From positions 1 to 64,000 of the forward strand of contig NZ_DRGM01000037.1 in assembly GCF_011050055.1 (NCBI RefSeq): a DNA stretch of 64,000 bases. The letters run 5' to 3'. Made by a program: the position numbers and the translations under genes. The notes beneath the pieces were generated by a model that was given only the letters and a program-made list of their open reading frames with translations, did no database searches and had not been told where the DNA came from. This stretch comes from Pseudoalteromonas prydzensis. Its GTDB lineage: Bacteria > Pseudomonadota > Gammaproteobacteria > Enterobacterales > Alteromonadaceae. Positions 27,713-36,212 of the stretch are shown piece after piece (the stretch's first letter is position 1; each line of letters opens with the position of its first letter).

Positions 27713-28607
27713 GTTAATTATTCTAATCCTGAGTATCCTATTTTCTGGTACCGCTTATGCAAACAATGCAAACCAGCAACTAATTAGCGATTTAAATTAC
27801 CTCAGCTCAGCGGCCTTAAATGGTCGTAAAACCAATACGGATGACGCCGTTGCAAGCGCTGAGTTTATTAACCAACGCTTGCAGCAGCTTGGCTATCAAA
27901 GTCAATTACAAACGTTTAATTATACGGCTGGTTTTTTTACTGAAATGTCAGGGCAAAATGTAGTGGCGACTTTAATGCCTGCACACCCCGTCAAGGCCCA
28001 TGTGATACTCACAGCCCATTACGATCATTTAGGTAAGCAAGGCCATAACTTGTATGCTGGTGCCAATGACAACGCCAGTGGCGTCAGTGCACTACTATTT
28101 ATAGCCGCACAATTTGCCGATACAACACTGTCCTTTCAACTGAGTTTTGTTGCGACCGATGCTGAAGAAAATGGCTTACATGGGGCAAAGTTTTTTGTTA
28201 GCCAATTACAGCGTGACGACTCCATAACCGTGCTCAATATTAATTTAGATATGTTAGCCGTTAGTCGCCCAAAAAAAACCTTATATGCATTTACATCGCA
28301 TGCACAACGACAGGCTTTACAGCATCAACTCGCTGGAATATCCAGCGATACTATAAAAGTTAAAGTAACCAGCTCGTCTCATAGGATGAACCGACTAAGC
28401 AGAGGAGGAAAGATAGATTGGCGTCGCGCCAGTGACCATTACGCATTTGCTAAAGCGGGGTTTGCGTATATCTATTTTGGCATGGGGTATGATCCACATC
28501 ACCACAAAAGTTCCGACCAACTGAGTAATATCGATCAGCAGTTATATATTGAAGCCGTCAATTATATTGCCCAATTTATTGATCAGCTGGATATGACAAA
28601 ACTTTAG
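27708..28607 (+). CDS. Exported M28-family zinc aminopeptidase, probable ATT start
   Basis: From an ATT at 27708 the frame gives a 299-residue protein with signal MKLIILILSILF...AYA. The mature enzyme has the M28 zinc ligands: His104 (TAHYDHLG), Asp121 (NDNASG), catalytic Glu153 and Glu154 ligand (DAEENG), Asp171 (NLDML) and a His near the DPHHHKSSD segment. The only other common start codon is a TTG at 27879 that would remove the signal peptide and part of the N-terminal domain. AAGG lies nine bases before the ATT. The TPR gene stop TAA overlaps (ATTAA), so translation is probably coupled. The 3' end overlaps a convergent GIY-YIG gene. Confidence 0.78.
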   Translation: MKLIILILSILFSGTAYANNANQQLISDLNYLSSAALNGRKTNTDDAVASAEFINQRLQQLGYQSQLQTFNYTAGFFTEMSGQNVVATLMPAHPVKAHVILTAHYDHLGKQGHNLYAGANDNASGVSALLFIAAQFADTTLSFQLSFVATDAEENGLHGAKFFVSQLQRDDSITVLNINLDMLAVSRPKKTLYAFTSHAQRQALQHQLAGISSDTIKVKVTSSSHRMNRLSRGGKIDWRRASDHYAFAKAGFAYIYFGMGYDPHHHKSSDQLSNIDQQLYIEAVNYIAQFIDQLDMTKL

Positions 28608-28917
28608 GCTGCTGTCCTGTAGCAACAAACACGCGCTTTTGCGCTTTACTTAACTGTTTAATTTTTATTTCAAGTTTTGTTGCCTCACTTCGTGAGCCCA
28701 CTTCACATTGGTAAATAAGTATTAATGGCCCTTTACCCTTTAAGTTTTTAGCGCCTTTGCCCGCTTGATGAGCTGCAAAACGCTTCGCCACATCGGGGCT
28801 TATCCCTGTATACCAGTGACCTAAACGTGTTTGTACAATATAAAGCGACCAAATAGCGGGATTGATTAGTGTGCTATTTTCAGGGTTAGTTAAACTTTTA
28901 GCAGACTGCGAGGTCAA
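28576..28917 (-). CDS. GIY-YIG nuclease-superfamily protein (YhbQ-like)
   Basis: A 113-residue single-domain protein. The GIY motif is LYIV and the YIG motif is YTGI (HWYTGIS), followed by the conserved Arg/His region KRFAAHQAGKGAKNLKGKGPL that is characteristic of YhbQ-type UPF0213 proteins. The C-terminal glutamate in EIKIKQLSK is also present. It starts at TTG with GGAG seven bases upstream; no ATG in frame is better. Its last 32 bases overlap the convergent M28 peptidase gene. Members are thought to be DNA-associated; activity is unproven. Confidence 0.85.
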   Translation of the reverse strand: MTSQSAKSLTNPENSTLINPAIWSLYIVQTRLGHWYTGISPDVAKRFAAHQAGKGAKNLKGKGPLILIYQCEVGSRSEATKLEIKIKQLSKAQKRVFVATGQQPKVLSYPADQ

Positions 28918-29036
28918 AATTACGCTCCAAACATCAATAGTTAAAATTAAGTCACAAACAATTACCTAAAAGGGTTTTACCTTAGGTGACTAATCGGTAT
29001 CATGCAGTTTATAAAAAATAAGGATCCAAACAAACA

Positions 29037-29396
29037 ATGCAGTCGTTAAAAACTTTTTCTCTTTGCTTGATCGTTGCTCTCACATTAAGTGCAACCGCAG
29101 GTTGTTCTAGTTGGGTTTATCGTATCAATATCCCACAAGGTAACTTTTTAGAACAAAGCGATGTTGATAAACTTCGTGTCAGCATGACCCGAGAGCAAGT
29201 GCTTTATGTATTAGGTAAACCGGTAGCCGAAGACGCTTTCGATAAAAATACTTGGCATTACTTATACTCTTTTAATCTTGGCCGTGATAACGAACAACGC
29301 AAATCACTCACCATTGTGTTTGAAAATGAAAAACTTCAGTCAATCAGCGGTGACTACGAACAACCCGCCGAGTTCAACACGCCGCTTGAACAGTAA
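29037..29396 (+). CDS. bamE: BamE, outer-membrane assembly lipoprotein
   Basis: BamE (SmpA/OmlA) is the small lipoprotein of the BAM complex that assists outer-membrane protein folding. The 119-residue precursor has signal LSATAGC with Cys23, the YRINIPQGNFLEQSDVDKL segment that contacts BamD/BamA, and TWHYLYSF with the SLTIVF strand of the BamE fold. It is in the conserved cluster bamE, ratB, ratA, smpB, convergent with ratB and sharing a terminator with it. Confidence 0.97.
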   Translation: MQSLKTFSLCLIVALTLSATAGCSSWVYRINIPQGNFLEQSDVDKLRVSMTREQVLYVLGKPVAEDAFDKNTWHYLYSFNLGRDNEQRKSLTIVFENEKLQSISGDYEQPAEFNTPLEQ

Positions 29397-29422
29397 TCGC
29401 GAAAACAATTAAGATTATGACG

Positions 29423-29449
29423 AAAAGGTTAGCTACGGCTAACCTTTTT
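29423..29449. terminator. Bidirectional terminator, bamE / ratB
   Basis: Stem AAAGGTTAGC (29424-29433) / GCTAACCTTT (29438-29447) with a 4-base loop, flanked by A and T runs, between two convergent genes. Confidence 0.88.
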
Positions 29450-29460
29450 GTTTAGTTTAA

Positions 29461-29793
29461 TTATTTCGCTTTATCCAATGGTCGCCCACCGGTAACTTTA
29501 TTTGCACGGCCTTCGTCTTTGGCTTTTTCCGCACGTTTGCGTCTGGCATCTTTAGGGTCGGCAATTAAAGGCCGGTAAATTTCAATTCTATCGCCATCCT
29601 CAAGCACTTGTGTCAGCTTACAGGTACGATTCCAAACACCTAATGTGAGCGCTAAACCATCAATCTCAGGGCATTTTGCAAGAATACCAGATTGGATCAC
29701 CGCCTCTTCAGCCGTTGTCCCTGTAGGCACCTCAACCAGTAAACAGGTTGCTGTTGTTGGTAACGCATACACTACTTCTACTTTTATCATCAT
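29461..29793 (-). CDS. ratB: RnfH/RatB family ubiquitin-like protein
   Basis: A 110-residue beta-grasp protein of the RnfH/RatB (YfjF) family, with the VEVVYALP start, LTLGVWNR and DGDRIEIYRPLIADPKDARR segment. The basic C-terminal tail is variable. In E. coli it is encoded with ratA, but its role is unclear. The start overlaps the ratA stop by four bases (ATGA type), a tight operon. Confidence 0.93.
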   Translation of the reverse strand: MMIKVEVVYALPTTATCLLVEVPTGTTAEEAVIQSGILAKCPEIDGLALTLGVWNRTCKLTQVLEDGDRIEIYRPLIADPKDARRKRAEKAKDEGRANKVTGGRPLDKAK

Positions 29794-30227
29794 CGCGGTC
29801 CGTATACTTGTTTCGCTCGCTGAGTAAATGCATTCACCATGTTTTTTGCAACATCATTAAATACCCTACCAAACGCCAGCTCAATGAGCTTACTAGCAAA
29901 TTCAAACTCAAGCTGTAGTTGAACTTTACATGCATTGTCATCCAACACTTGAAAATGCCAACGCCCTTGCAACGCTTTAAATGGTCCATCCACTAAACGT
30001 AATGTCACAGTATTTCCGTCTGCAAGTGTGTTTTCAGTGGTAAACCATTTTTTTATACCCGCTTTAGAAATTTCTAAACTGGCGGTCATGGTATTATCTT
30101 GCTGAGCAATAATTTTCGCATCTGAGCAATGCGGTAAAAATTCAGGATAAGCATCCACATCATTGACTAAATCAAACATTTCTTTGCTGCTATACATTAC
30201 TAGCGCACTTTTTTCTATTTGTGGCAT
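29790..30227 (-). CDS. ratA: RatA, START-domain protein (toxin-antitoxin-like / coenzyme Q-binding family)
   Basis: A 145-residue START/Bet v1-like protein (YfjG). In E. coli RatA was reported to block 70S association when overexpressed, while homologues such as Coq10 bind ubiquinone; the physiological role is uncertain. The conserved MYDLVNDVDAYPEFLPHC-like block is present here as MFDLVNDVDAYPEFLPHCSD. I use the ATG at 30227, with GGGAG upstream, instead of an in-frame TTG four codons earlier. It is divergent from smpB, the usual position. Confidence 0.93.
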   Translation of the reverse strand: MPQIEKSALVMYSSKEMFDLVNDVDAYPEFLPHCSDAKIIAQQDNTMTASLEISKAGIKKWFTTENTLADGNTVTLRLVDGPFKALQGRWHFQVLDDNACKVQLQLEFEFASKLIELAFGRVFNDVAKNMVNAFTQRAKQVYGPR

Positions 30228-30373
30228 ACTCACTCCCAACTGTGTGGGCGAATTTTAGCAAGCTTTGCGTTTTTCCCCAAACTTTCCTGGCGCTTTATTT
30301 ACTGACACTTTTTTATTGGCAAAAATAAAAAATCGATGTAAAAAGCAGAGCTTTACGTATAATATGGGCCACT

Positions 30374-30853
30374 ATGGCTAAGAAAAATTCATCTAAATCG
30401 ACAAGTAATACTATCGCGCTAAATAAAAAGGCGCGTCATGAGTATTTTTTACACGACAAGTTTGAGGCTGGTGTTGAACTACAAGGCTGGGAAGTAAAAA
30501 GTATCCGAGCTGGTAAAGTAAACATCTCTGAAACGTACATTCACCTTAAAAATGGCGAAGCGTTTTTGCTTGGCAGTCAAATACAGCCACTCAATAGCGC
30601 TTCAACCCATGTTATTTGCGATCCATTACGTTATCGCAAGTTATTATTAAGCAGACGCGAGCTAGACCGTTTAGTTGGTGCAACTGAGCGCGACGGCTAT
30701 TCATTGATCGCCACTGCCATGTATTGGAAAAAATGCTGGGTGAAACTAGAGTTTCACTTAGGCAAAGGTAAGAAAATGCATGACAAACGTGAAGATGGCA
30801 AAAACAAAGACTGGTCTCGCGAAAAAGAACGGTTAATGAAACATAAAGTTTAA
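30374..30853 (+). CDS. smpB: SmpB, tmRNA-binding protein
   Basis: SmpB delivers tmRNA to stalled ribosomes in trans-translation. The 159-residue protein has the [12 protein letters not shown] start, the [19 protein letters not shown] oligonucleotide-binding barrel, and a basic C-terminal tail ([12 protein letters not shown]) that enters the mRNA channel. It is monocistronic and followed by a terminator. The tmRNA gene, which lies directly downstream in some gammaproteobacteria, is not here. Confidence 0.98.
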   Translation: MAKKNSSKSTSNTIALNKKARHEYFLHDKFEAGVELQGWEVKSIRAGKVNISETYIHLKNGEAFLLGSQIQPLNSASTHVICDPLRYRKLLLSRRELDRLVGATERDGYSLIATAMYWKKCWVKLEFHLGKGKKMHDKREDGKNKDWSREKERLMKHKV

Positions 30854-30873
30854 TCTATCCAAACAACCTCAAA

Positions 30874-30900
30874 AGCGCCTAACTCAGTTAGGCGTTTTTA
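30874..30900 (+). terminator. Intrinsic terminator after smpB
   Basis: Stem CGCCTAAC (30876-30883) / GTTAGGCG (30887-30894), 3-base loop, T run; 23 bases after the smpB stop. Confidence 0.85.
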
Positions 30901-31041
30901 TTTTCCTCCCTAAATTCTCGTAACTGTATCGATTTTAGTACACAACCTCACCAAACAATTTGATAACAATCCTCTTACATGATATTGATATTACTGGTTG
31001 ATTTAACCAGATAAAATTAACATGACAACAAGGATTTAAGG

Positions 31042-33639
31042 ATGAAGAACAGAACACTCCCATTTAAACCTAAGCTAATTGCTTGTGTAACACTCGCACT
31101 TGCAACGACAGGTTATACTTCTCAATCATTAGCTGCTGACGAAGCAAAAAAAGTTGAACGCATTGAAGTGACGGGCTCTCGGATAAAACGTACTGATATT
31201 GAAGGTCCTTCCCCAGTGCAATCAATTAGTCGTGCCGATATCGATAATATGGGCTATGACAACCTACAACAATTACTGGAAAGAATGCCTGTTGCTGGTA
31301 ATGGTACTTTTTCTACTCGCGGTAATAATCAGGATTCGACCGCTAACGGCTCTGCAGCGGTATCGCTACGCGGTTTAGGCGCTGATGCAACACTGGTGTT
31401 AATTAATGGCCGTCGTGTTGCGATCAGCGCATTTGCAGAAAGCATCACCAATTCATTTGTTGATATTAACAGCATCCCCGTTTCTGCTATTGAACGTATT
31501 GATATCCTTAAAGATGGTGCATCGGCAATTTATGGCTCAGATGCCGTTGCAGGTGTGGTAAATATTATCTTAAAAAAGGACATCGATGGTTTAGAGGTTA
31601 ATTTAGGTTACGGTGGTACTGACGGCCCTAACTACGAAGAAACCTCTGCAAGCATTGTATGGGGAACATCAAGTGAAAAAAGTAGCGCCTCTGTCATCAT
31701 CGATTACTTTAAAAACACCTCTTTATCATCAGATGAAATGGGCCGTTTAGGTACTGCTAATCAAGCGCCCTATGGCGGAGAAGATTTTCGTTCATCTCGT
31801 GGCTTTCCTGGTACATTTGGCGTAAATGGCGTCCAAACTCCAGATCCAAGTTGCCCTGCAGATCAAATTAGTGGTAGCGATAGTTGTGTGTTTGATTATG
31901 GGCCCTATGGCTATATTGCCCCAGCTTCTGAACGTGTTGGCGCAATTTCTCAGTTTGAATATAACTTTGATAATGGTATTACTGCCTTTATGGAAATGGC
32001 CGTTCAACACAACAATTCAATTGCCGCAGGTGCTCCAACACCATTAGATAAAGATGCAGGTTTAACAGTCCCGGGGAATCATCCAAATAATCCTTTCAAT
32101 CAAGAAGTAATTATCAACTACTATAGAACTGTTGATGCAGGTGCCCGTCAATGGGATATTGAGTCAGACACTTTGCGCTTTGTCGCTGGTCTACGTGGTG
32201 AGCTCAGTGATTGGAGCTGGGAAGCAGCGGTACAAAAAGGTCGCAGCAAATCAATGCAAACTGGCGATAGAACTCAAGGCTGGGTAAGAACTGATTTTTT
32301 ACAGCAAGAAATAGATGCCGGCAACTACAACCCATTTGGCGGCACTTATAACGATCCGGCCGTAATAGATCGTATTACCACCAGCTTAGTACGCAGTGGT
32401 GAATCACATATGACCTCATTTGATGCCAATATTACCGGTGAAGCATTTAGTTTTGGCGACAGTGTTGTGATGATGGCTGCGGGTATTGAGTATCGTGAAG
32501 AAGATGTTAGTGACATCCCTGATGATCAATTTCAGCGCGGTCTAATTTTTGGTACTGAGTCTGTTTCTGCTGCCGCTGAGCGCGACCAATATGCAGCCTA
32601 TGTTGAATTCTCGATTCCCCTTGCAGATAGCTTAGAACTACAACTTGCAGGTCGTTATGATGATTACAGTGACTTTGGCACCACAACCAATCCTAAAGTA
32701 GCGCTACGCTGGGCACCTACCGATGAAATTACCGTTCGCGGCTCATGGGCACAAGGTTTTAGAGCCCCCTCACTAGCACAAATAGGCCTAGGTCCATCAG
32801 AGAAAAGTCAATTCTTTATTGATAATTACCGCTGTAGTGCTACAGGTCTTGATTGTAATGCTCTTGATTACAACATTCGATTTGCTGGTAACCCTGATTT
32901 ACAAGCTGAAGAATCGGAATCATGGAACGTTGGTTTTATTTGGGCTCCGATGGCCGATCTTGGTTTCAGTATTGATGTGTGGAGCATCACTCAAGACAAC
33001 AAGATTGATGAACAAGCCTTTGGTCCTATCTATGATGCTGAATGTAATAATCAAAATAGCACTGTGTGTGTTCGGCTAGCGCCCCAAGGTGGGCAAAGCT
33101 TAGGGGTGATCCAAAAAATTCACAGTACTTTTGAAAATGTCTCTTCGCAAGAAGTATCAGGTATTGATTTTTCAGCAAATTATAATCACTCGCTGGATGA
33201 TTTAGGACTATTAAAATTCAATTTAGAATGGGCCTATCAAGACAAGTTTGAAAAAGATGGCCGCGATTATACCGGTGAATATGGCTACCCTGAGCACCGC
33301 TGGATGTTTTCAACCAATTGGGAGCTTGGCGAATTCAACACTAATGTGAATATTAGTTATGTGGGTGAATTTGAAGATACGCCTGATATTGATTTTGACG
33401 GTACGCTTGATTTTGATAGCAATACATCAAGAATGGTTGACTCGCAAATCTTAGTCGATTTGCAAACCGCTTATCGTATTACCGAATCGACCAAAATCTC
33501 GCTTGGCGTAAATAACCTATTTGATGAAGAGCCACCATTTGCAATTGGTGATGGTGATAGCGACTTGTACGGTTATGCATCCGCGGTTCACAACCCTCGT
33601 GGACGTTATATTTATACTAAAGTGTCATTCGCTTTCTAA
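31042..33639 (+). CDS. TonB-dependent outer-membrane receptor
   Basis: An 865-residue receptor. A signal peptide ends near LAA-DEA; a TonB-box-like RIEVTGSRIKR stretch follows, then a plug domain (about 45-165, with LRGLGADATLVLINGRR and DILKDGASAIYGSDAVAGVVNI) and a 22-strand barrel ending in the aromatic KVSFAF. The family imports siderophores, vitamin B12, or, in marine Alteromonadales, many oligosaccharides and peptides. No enzyme, regulator or transporter gene lies beside it, so the substrate is open. AAGG is at a good distance before the ATG at 31042. It is monocistronic. Confidence 0.92.
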   Translation: MKNRTLPFKPKLIACVTLALATTGYTSQSLAADEAKKVERIEVTGSRIKRTDIEGPSPVQSISRADIDNMGYDNLQQLLERMPVAGNGTFSTRGNNQDSTANGSAAVSLRGLGADATLVLINGRRVAISAFAESITNSFVDINSIPVSAIERIDILKDGASAIYGSDAVAGVVNIILKKDIDGLEVNLGYGGTDGPNYEETSASIVWGTSSEKSSASVIIDYFKNTSLSSDEMGRLGTANQAPYGGEDFRSSRGFPGTFGVNGVQTPDPSCPADQISGSDSCVFDYGPYGYIAPASERVGAISQFEYNFDNGITAFMEMAVQHNNSIAAGAPTPLDKDAGLTVPGNHPNNPFNQEVIINYYRTVDAGARQWDIESDTLRFVAGLRGELSDWSWEAAVQKGRSKSMQTGDRTQGWVRTDFLQQEIDAGNYNPFGGTYNDPAVIDRITTSLVRSGESHMTSFDANITGEAFSFGDSVVMMAAGIEYREEDVSDIPDDQFQRGLIFGTESVSAAAERDQYAAYVEFSIPLADSLELQLAGRYDDYSDFGTTTNPKVALRWAPTDEITVRGSWAQGFRAPSLAQIGLGPSEKSQFFIDNYRCSATGLDCNALDYNIRFAGNPDLQAEESESWNVGFIWAPMADLGFSIDVWSITQDNKIDEQAFGPIYDAECNNQNSTVCVRLAPQGGQSLGVIQKIHSTFENVSSQEVSGIDFSANYNHSLDDLGLLKFNLEWAYQDKFEKDGRDYTGEYGYPEHRWMFSTNWELGEFNTNVNISYVGEFEDTPDIDFDGTLDFDSNTSRMVDSQILVDLQTAYRITESTKISLGVNNLFDEEPPFAIGDGDSDLYGYASAVHNPRGRYIYTKVSFAF

Positions 33640-33655
33640 CGATTACTCTAAACAA

Positions 33656-33682
33656 AAACACCCGCCAATTGGCGGGTGTTTT
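33656..33682. terminator. Bidirectional terminator, TonB receptor / peroxiredoxin
   Basis: A 9-bp stem ACACCCGCC (33658-33666) / GGCGGGTGT (33671-33679) with AATT loop and A/T flanks, between convergent genes. Confidence 0.88.
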
Positions 33683-33705
33683 ATATTCTAACGCAAAGGC
33701 CTAAA

Positions 33706-34311
33706 TTATAGGTCGCTTTCGTTTTCAGAAAGGAATTTAGCAACGCCTGCTGGGCTTGCGTCCATACCTTTTTTACCTTCAGTCCAACCAGCTGGACACA
33801 CTTCACCGTGCTCAGTATGGAACGCTAGAGCGTCAACCATACGCAGCATTTCATCGATGTTACGACCCAGTGGTAAATCATTTACTACTTGGTGACGTAC
33901 ATTACCTTCTTCATCAATTAAGAATGAACCACGAAATGCAACGCCCGCTTCTGGATGCTCAACATCGTATGCTTTACAGATTTCGTGTTTAACGTCTGCA
34001 ACTAGTGCATATTTAACTGCGCCAATACCACCGTCAGCAACAGCAGTGTTACGCCATGCGTTGTGCGAGAATTGTGAATCGATTGAAACACCAATTACTT
34101 CAACGCCACGTTTTTGGAATTCTTCATAACGCTTGTCAAAAGCAATTAGTTCAGAAGGACATACGAAAGTGAAATCTAGTGGGTAAAAGAAGATGACTGC
34201 TTTTTTACCTTTGATTGTTTCGTGAAGATTGTAGCTATCTACGATCTCGCCGTTACCTAATACTGCTGCAGCGGTAAAGTCTGGTGCCTGGCGGCCTACT
34301 AATACACCCAT
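33706..34311 (-). CDS. Typical 2-Cys peroxiredoxin (AhpC/Prx1 type)
   Basis: A 201-residue thiol peroxidase. Peroxidatic Cys51 is in DFTFVCPSE and resolving Cys172 in EVCPAGW, the two-cysteine layout of the Prx1/AhpC subfamily; the GGIGAVKYALVAD region also fits. It would reduce H2O2 and organic peroxides in the cytoplasm using thioredoxin or AhpF. No ahpF is adjacent. The ATG at 34311 has GGAG seven bases upstream; an upstream TTG/ATG extension of four codons is not needed. It is a single-gene unit. Confidence 0.94.
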   Translation of the reverse strand: MGVLVGRQAPDFTAAAVLGNGEIVDSYNLHETIKGKKAVIFFYPLDFTFVCPSELIAFDKRYEEFQKRGVEVIGVSIDSQFSHNAWRNTAVADGGIGAVKYALVADVKHEICKAYDVEHPEAGVAFRGSFLIDEEGNVRHQVVNDLPLGRNIDEMLRMVDALAFHTEHGEVCPAGWTEGKKGMDASPAGVAKFLSENESDL

Positions 34312-34402
34312 TTTATTCTCCAAATATTTGAGTTTGCTTTTAATTGCTTACGCAATGCTTGCCTTTAATATGGCATCTAAAAACTAAATACCAAGGGCTG
34401 GC

Positions 34403-34531
34403 ATGCATAATTATCAAAATATTTTAGAGACTAAAGACTTAAAAGAACAATCGTATTTTCCGATGCCCATCATCGAAAATATCGAACGTCGAGTGAAAGG
34501 ATTAAAAAAGCCTGCAGAAGCAGGCTTTTAA
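34403..34531 (+). CDS. Putative small protein of 42 residues
   Basis: An ATG at 34403 with AAGGG six bases upstream opens a 42-codon frame that ends TTT TAA at 34531. The product is hydrophilic and mixed-charge (MHNYQNILETKD... and ...IERRVKGLKK), with no signal or membrane segment. Its last codons (PAEAGF) coincide with the fadR terminator. It lies in the 233-base gap between the divergent peroxiredoxin start and the fadR end. I do not recognise it; conservation in relatives would decide whether it is expressed. Confidence 0.35.
   Translation: MHNYQNILETKDLKEQSYFPMPIIENIERRVKGLKKPAEAGF
34504..34529 (-). terminator. Intrinsic terminator after fadR
   Basis: On the minus strand AAAAGCCTGC / GCAGGCTTTT (34506-34515 and 34520-34529 on plus coordinates) with a 4-base loop, followed by TT; 16 bases after the fadR stop. 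The other orientation would overlap the possible 42-residue gene. Confidence 0.8.
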
Positions 34532-34544
34532 ATCGTGGAAATTA

Positions 34545-35258
34545 TTAATCCATAATATTTTCAGGCATATCACCGCGGATTTTTTGCCAAATTTCACCGG
34601 TTTGATGACCATATTTACGCATCATTGAAATAGCGCCGTCATGCTCGCGTTTCTCAGCAAGTATGGTTAAATCTTTATAGAATTGACGCGCTAATTGACG
34701 AGTACCCGGATCGGAGAAGTAGTGGCAACCAATTTTCGAATAAAAGCCTTTAAAACCATTGAGGATAAGTACATAAATACGGTTATTACCTGCAACGGCT
34801 AACTCATGGTGTACTTTGTAATCGTAATCAGCAAAAGCCTGCGCACTATCTTCAAGTTCATCGCTTTGTGAAAGAATTTCTATAACACGATCAGGTGCTA
34901 GTTTAATCGCAGCACGAGTATAGATAGCGCTAATATTAGTACGCGCAGAAAGTAACTGGTCGGTTAACTCGGGCATTTTATCTTCATCAAGACGCGCTAA
35001 GGTCTCTAAAATGTTAAGCCCTGAAGTTTCCCAAAAGTTATTAACTCGCGTTGGTTTTCCATGTTGGATGGTTAACCATCCATCACGCGCTAAACGTTGT
35101 AATACTTCACGTAATGTTGTGCGTGTAACACCTATTAATTCTGATAACTCGCGCTCAGCAGGAAGTATAGAGCCCGGCGGAAAATCACCATTCCAAATTG
35201 ATTCAACAATATACTCTTCCGCAAATCCGGCTGGACTTTTCGCTTTAAAAATTCTCAT
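34545..35258 (-). CDS. fadR: FadR, fatty-acid metabolism regulator
   Basis: A 237-residue GntR-family regulator. The N-terminal winged helix ([30 protein letters not shown]) is almost identical to E. coli FadR, and the acyl-CoA-binding C-terminal domain shares [19 protein letters not shown] and later [13 protein letters not shown]. In E. coli FadR represses fad genes and activates fabAB, released by long-chain acyl-CoA. No fad or fab gene is here. In E. coli the neighbours are nhaB and dsbB; dsbB follows here but nhaB is absent. Confidence 0.97.
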   Translation of the reverse strand: MRIFKAKSPAGFAEEYIVESIWNGDFPPGSILPAERELSELIGVTRTTLREVLQRLARDGWLTIQHGKPTRVNNFWETSGLNILETLARLDEDKMPELTDQLLSARTNISAIYTRAAIKLAPDRVIEILSQSDELEDSAQAFADYDYKVHHELAVAGNNRIYVLILNGFKGFYSKIGCHYFSDPGTRQLARQFYKDLTILAEKREHDGAISMMRKYGHQTGEIWQKIRGDMPENIMD

Positions 35259-35699
35259 TCAATTCCCACTCGAGTTATCAATATTACTTCACTTAAAAAC
35301 GATTAACCGACTGATTGTACCAGACGAAGCAAAACTAACAAGTAAAGTCACTTCATTAAATCATTTACAGCGGCTGTCGAATATCTGCCCGTCGGTATTT
35401 TTCAATGAATATTACCATACTGGTTACTTGTAAAAATAATCACCGAGTCTAGCTTGAAAAAAAACCATGCAATGCAACTGAACCTTATATTACATAACCT
35501 GAAATTAACTTAACTTAACGAATGAATATAATCCACATAGCTTGAACAATCATAGTCTTAATGTACGGAATAACGGCAGCAGCAAACATAAAGTGCGTGC
35601 TGGGACGACAGCTTTTCTTGCCACAAAGCATATTTACCCTTGCGCCTAGTTTAATGACTAAGTCATAATCTCATTGAGATATTAATATTTGGAAATACT
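35259..35699. other. Intergenic region between fadR and dsbB (441 bases)
   Basis: No gene that I can support. A short in-frame stretch on the plus strand (35011-35433) is a shadow of fadR. Near the dsbB end two dyads stand side by side: TGACT-A-AGTCA (35655-35665) and ATCTCA-T-TGAGAT (35668-35680), possibly an operator or an mRNA structure in the dsbB leader. In E. coli nhaB lies between these genes; I see no trace of it here. Confidence 0.5.
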
Positions 35700-36212
35700 A
35701 TGAATTGGTTAGCAAATTTAGCACAGCAACGCACTCCTTGGGTTTTATTAGCATTAACTGCATTTACATTTGAAGTGGTTGCTTTATTTTTCCAATATCA
35801 AATGGGGTTAGAGCCATGCATTATGTGTATCTATCAGCGAACTGCGATGTTAGGGCTACTGATTGCAAGCATTATTGGGGCAATAAATCCAACTAACATG
35901 TTAATGCGTGTTAGCGCTTTATCTAGCTGGGCCGTTGCCAGTATTTGGGGCTATCTGCTTGCTCGTCAACATCTCGAGATGCAAACCACGACTGACCCTT
36001 TTGCATTTAGCTGCGAGTTTGAGCCGAACTTCCCCGTCCCGTTACATCAGTGGATACCACAATTCTTCGCCGCTACTGGTGACTGTGGCAATATTGATTG
36101 GCAGTTTGCTGGATTGAGTATGCCCGCTTGGATGGAAGTTATTTTTGGCGCATTTACTCTGATCCTGATAAGTGTTGTTGCAAGTCGTTTAATAATTAAA
36201 AAGTCGCTGTGA
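35700..36212 (+). CDS. dsbB: DsbB, disulfide bond formation protein B
   Basis: DsbB reoxidises DsbA with ubiquinone in the inner membrane. The 170-residue protein has four hydrophobic segments, the first periplasmic pair in EPCIMCIYQR (CxxC at about 41-44), and a second pair, Cys in SCEF and in GDCGNI, in the second periplasmic loop. Its stop overlaps the next gene (TGATG), so the two are co-translated. It supports disulfide formation, which the ccm system and DUF3019 proteins would need. Confidence 0.95.
   Translation: MNWLANLAQQRTPWVLLALTAFTFEVVALFFQYQMGLEPCIMCIYQRTAMLGLLIASIIGAINPTNMLMRVSALSSWAVASIWGYLLARQHLEMQTTTDPFAFSCEFEPNFPVPLHQWIPQFFAATGDCGNIDWQFAGLSMPAWMEVIFGAFTLILISVVASRLIIKKSL

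Noticed and set aside
35403-35420. Possible FadR box (ACTGGTTACTTGT) upstream of fadR
   Set aside because: Only the CTGGT half agrees with the E. coli consensus; the second half does not.
35011-35433. 140-residue open frame on the plus strand, at the fadR 5' end
   Set aside because: Over half is antisense to fadR; the rest lies in the intergenic gap and has no family likeness. Also checked for nhaB remnants, none.
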